DNA from: Hormiphora californensis | Lineage: Eukaryota > Ctenophora > Tentaculata > Cydippida > Pleurobrachiidae | Length of the DNA stretch: 64,000 bases | Assembly: GCA_020137815.1 (NCBI GenBank) | Contig: CM035352.1 | Span: 324,675-388,674 of the forward strand | Direction: 5' to 3' | In this document: piece after piece, positions 60,426 through 64,000 of the stretch | Layout of the letters: each line of letters starts with the position of its first letter | Position numbering within the stretch: the stretch's first letter is position 1 | Notes under the pieces: generated by a model | The model's input: only the letters and a program-made list of their open reading frames with translations | Told to the model about the DNA's origin: nothing | Databases searched by the model: none | Made by a program: the position numbers and the translations under genes

Positions 60426-60833
60426 TTCACAGATTATAAACAGCTTCGCATTGTTATACTACTGCGCAGAGAGTTCCAAACAGCACATGCTTTGCACGAC
60501 ATATATTATGGGACACAGTACACCATGAAGGTGTAACGTGTGTCCCATTTTAACAAGTCACTAGTACTTACGATGTAGGGATGGTCGGCTCGTCTTCGTG
60601 TACTATTGATTCTACTATTATTGGTAGCCTCTTGGCTCGTATTGTTGATAACAAACTGGGAGGTTACAGGGATAAGTAATAGGGTAGAGATATGTAACTT
60701 GGTGGGGAGGACCGGGAGTATAGACATTAGACCGGTGAATTGGTCGGTATGTATTTCTAGCATAAAATGTTTACAACAATTATTTAAAAAAGTACATATG
60801 ATATTTACCTTACTAAGAGAATATATATGAACA

Positions 60834-60923
60834 TTATTGGTTCCTAGTGATGGTTCCTTTGTAGTAGTACATGTGGAGCGATCTCATTGCTTCTTCTACT
60901 TCACCATTATTCTGATTCTCGTG
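60834..60923 (-). CDS. Possible short terminal exon, minus strand
   Basis: After the acceptor TTTTTAG, 29 codons end in TAA, containing NNGEVEEAMRSLHMYYYKG. Another minus-strand open stretch (about 60572-60753) ends in a perfect GTAAGT donor but cannot belong to the same transcript after this stop. Neither is recognised. Confidence 0.25.
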   Translation of the reverse strand, partial: HENQNNGEVEEAMRSLHMYYYKGTITRNQ

Positions 60924-61271
60924 CTAAAAAGGAATGGCAAGATTACTAACAAAATATAACCACCAAGAAATATATATATAATGGTCATATAGGGCGATCG
61001 TTGGAATCATATCATTATCATTAAGTGTAAAAAAAGGGGTAGCAAAGTAATTGTTTTGTGAAAAAGCTTGCTAATCGCAGCATCAACAACTGTTGGGACA
61101 GGGTAGATTTTGCATAGTTGCTATATATCATATAATGCTTGGTAAGAAGACATATAATATAGCGCTTACTTTTATCCAAATGAAATTACATAGGGTGTCC
61201 TCTCGCTTTCTCTATCTATCCCCAAATCTATATATCTATCTCTCTCTATCTATCTTTCTCTATCTCTCCCT

Positions 61272-61398
61272 CTCTCTCTCCTCCCCATTTCAAGGAATGT
61301 GGGCCTATTGGATGTGGAAAGTAGACGCCGCGTTTGTTGGTTTGATATATGGCAAGATCGTCAACGAAATCAAAACCTTGGAGTTTAACTGCAATTGA
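61272..61398 (+). CDS. Possible short terminal exon, plus strand
   Basis: After a CT-rich tract and CATTTCAAG, a frame of about 41 codons with MWAYWMWKVDAAFVGLIYG ends in TGA. No upstream exon was identified, and the product is not recognised. Confidence 0.25.
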
Positions 61399-62699
61399 CC
61401 TAAAATAATATAAAGGACCTATAATAACATAAAGGACCTATAATAATATAAAGGGTTTTGAATAAAATGAAAGCTGTCCAGACCCCATACTTTACGTTGA
61501 TGACCTATCACGTGCTTCATTCTACCCCCTCTACTACTTCATTCCTATCATTCCTACTGAAGGAGGGGATCATCCTTATAAGAGTTCATATTATAGAGGT
61601 GTTCTAAGGGAACCAGCCGTGACTGCAGTAGCATAGTACGACAAACAATATATCCTAAATAGAAAATTTGTAATCAGAATTCAATGAATAAATGTTAATC
61701 AAGTTAAATAACATAATTAACTTATTTACTCATTCAATTGAATCAACTCAATTTGAATAAATGAGATCTACCCGAAAAATAGAGGGTAATCAGTTACATA
61801 CTTTAAACCAGATCTTTTGCAGACCAGATGTTCGTGACTAAGTGGCGCTCTCCAGTGGTCTAGTTTATAGTGTCGACAAGCCGCTCTCTGGAAAGAGCTG
61901 TCCACATTTCCAGTGGGAGGTTAAACACTCAAGTATAAAGGAATCACTGCGCTGGCAAGCGCAAAGGTGGCCCCATCCCCTCCCCCCCCCCAAAACTTTT
62001 CCCGAAAAAGTGGGCCCGCTTGCCAACAGCGTAGATATAACAATTTTGAAGTTTTAGCCCATTTTGGCACTTTTCGACCCCTCCTAACTCCGGAACCAGA
62101 TGAGCTAGGAGGCTGAAATTTGGTACTAAGAAGCTTAACATAGACCTCTACTGACGGTAAAAATTTCAAGTAGCTAGCTCATTCCGGTCGCAAGTTATGA
62201 CACCACCCCCAAAACAGAAAATTCAGTGTGGCGATAGATAGATCACTGCGCTGGCAAGTGCAAAGGTGGCCCCATCCAACCCCCCGAAAAAAATTCCCCC
62301 AAAAAACGGCCCGCTTGCTCACAGCGTATATATAGTTATTTCATACTTTTAGCCCATTTTGGCACTTTTTGACACGCCATAACTCCGGAACCGGATGAGC
62401 TAGGAAGCTGAAATTGTGTACTCAGAAGCTTCTTGTAGACATCTATCGATGGTAAAAATTTCAAGTGGCTAGCTCATTTTGTTCAAAAGTTATAACACCA
62501 CCCCCAAAACAGAAAATTCAGTGTGGGGATAACTAGGTTGATACATACATACATAGATAGATGTATAGACGCTTTATTACCTTCCGTTTGGTCCCAGTTT
62601 GAGACGAACCAGACATCGTACAACCTTAAACCAAGCGGCATTCGACAGATAATTGTCTCGTGCATGTACCCATTTGGGTGGCGACTCTCAATCTTACCT
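61399..62699. repeat. Two tandem copies of a GCGCTGGCAAGCGC-led repeat
   Basis: 61945-62220 and 62244-62525 each run CTGCGCTGGCAAG(C/T)GCAAAGGTGG, a C-rich stretch, TTTTAGCCCATTTTGGCAC, ACTCCGGAACC, and ACACCACCCCCAAAACAG. The inverted counterpart is inside 48720-49578. From 61430 to 61700 nothing was recognised. Confidence 0.75.
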
Positions 62700-64000
62700 A
62701 TGACGCGCGCAATGACGTCACGAGTGACGTCATTGCGCGAGGTCGACTAACTTTTTTCAAACGCCTCTAGCACCCTGAAGACGTGTTCCGATTTCTGATT
62801 TGACGAAAAATCGTTACCGGCAAATTGTCTGAACTTTCAGTTACTAAATTGCGAATTTTCGTAGCTTATCATTTTGAGCCCTTAAATCGCGTCGGAAGTC
62901 AAAAATTTGACGAAAAATTCAGTAAAATGAACGTTTTTCGAGCAAAAACTCCCTTTCCTGACCACTGTGGTCAACGATACTTTACAAGCTCCTTCAGGGT
63001 ATTTATTCAAAATATATTGTGATGCAATTACGTCGTTACGACGTCACTAATTACGTCAGATGACGTCATAATGACGTCAAAATTACGATTTTCACAGAAA
63101 TTCGTCTCGTTTCTCATCACACATCATTTTGACAATTTTACATCATGAAATAATGTCATACTGACATTAGAAACCAAAAAGGGACCTAAATTAAGCCAAA
63201 AACTAATTGGAATTAGTTGGCGGGAAAGGTGGCCCACTTACACCTTTGCCAGATGCCGGGTTTTATTTCAAAATGTATCAGGGATATAAGAGGTGAGTGA
63301 AATAGAGAAAGAGAAAGGGTGAGAGAGAGAGATTGAGATACCGACGTGAAGTGAAGAGAATGACAGTTCGTGGTACCCGGTAGCAGCAAAAGGTGTAAGT
63401 GGGCCACCTTTCCCGCCAACTAATTCCAATTAGTTTTTGGCTTAATATATATATATATATATATATAGCTATAGACGCTTCACTGTGTAACACTTGTAGC
63501 CTGAACCATACTAGCTAGAGACTTGAACCAAGTTTTATCCGTTAGGAAATCGTTCGGAGCATGCATTAGTTAAGGTTTCAAGTGAAAATGTCCACTATGA
63601 CGGGCGTAATGACGTCACAAAGTGACGTCATTGAAAAATCTCAGACCAAATATTTTCAAACGCCTCTAGCACCCTCAAGACATTTTCCAATTCCTGATTT
63701 GACGCAAAATCGTCAGTGGGAAATTATCTGAACTTTCAGATACTATATTGCAAATTTTTCTAACTTGTCATTTTCAGACCTTAAAACGCGTCGGAACTCA
63801 AAAATTTGATGTGAAAATCCACAGAAAAACTCACATTTCTTGCAATAACTTCAGTTCTTAAATACCATGGCCTTTAAAACTTTTCACACGTTTAGTGCTT
63901 CATTGGCCGAATAGTCTGTCATAATTTTTTTACGTCGTCGTGACGTCACGTGTGACGTCACGACGTCAAAACGACGTCGAATTTTGAAAATTTCGTCAAA
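62700..64000. repeat. TGACGTCA-rich repeat, one full and one truncated copy
   Basis: 62700-63195 carries TGACGTCACGAGTGACGTCA and a second cluster at 63030-63080; 63196-63445 is the foldback AACTAATTGGAATTAGTTGG...GGAAAGGTGGCCCAC and its mirror; a new copy starts near 63600 (TGACGTCACAAAGTGACGTCA) and is cut by the window end. A TA run lies near 63446-63468. Confidence 0.8.

Overview
The window is nuclear DNA of a ciliated animal. Genes are split by short GT-AG introns (about 50 to several hundred bases where no transposon intervenes). It holds a homologue of the intraflagellar-transport protein IFT25 and a cyclin-D1-binding-protein-like gene, and non-LTR retrotransposons plus dozens of MITE or foldback elements fill introns and intergenic DNA. 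A marine invertebrate, possibly a sponge, fits the compact genes and heavy microsatellite load, but nothing here fixes the species. No bacterial, plasmid or CRISPR features were seen.

Layout: 1-2.4 kb, repeats rich in the TGACGTCA palindrome. 2.87-16.77 kb, a plus-strand gene of at least 11 phase-consistent coding exons encoding a beta-trefoil (fascin-like) protein; its introns carry many MITEs and a 7.6-kb intron holds a full-length non-LTR retrotransposon (1220-codon ORF with two Myb-like domains, a YMDD reverse transcriptase, a zinc knuckle and a restriction-like endonuclease). 17.3-22.5 kb, a 1.5-kb near-perfect palindrome, then an inverted-repeat element holding a 320-bp tandem array with seven tRNA-like genes. 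22.5-23.1 kb, IFT25. 24.1-28.1 kb, CCNDBP1-like gene with a LINE/SINE remnant in an intron. 28.4-37.6 kb, a gene-free nest of TIR elements, centred on a 4,445-bp element built of AGCGCT palindromes inserted in one arm of another element and itself containing a third. 38.1-46.8 kb, a minus-strand MYND-finger gene of at least 15 exons. 47-52 kb, MITEs and a foldback element with GTTACA arrays. 52.1-53.9 kb, a BTB-domain gene. 54.3-56.6 kb, possible minus-strand exons around a 1.63-kb palindrome. 56.6-61.4 kb, little that is recognisable. 61.9-64 kb, repeats of the same family that opens the window.

The genes do not form an obvious pathway. IFT25 is ciliary, CCNDBP1-like is a helical regulator of helix-loop-helix proteins in vertebrates, and the others are unassigned. 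The most notable content is the transposable-element ecology: several TIR families have exact 8-bp or 9-bp target-site duplications, in two cases confirmed by an empty site inside the same window, and several splice acceptors have themselves been duplicated or turned into satellites.
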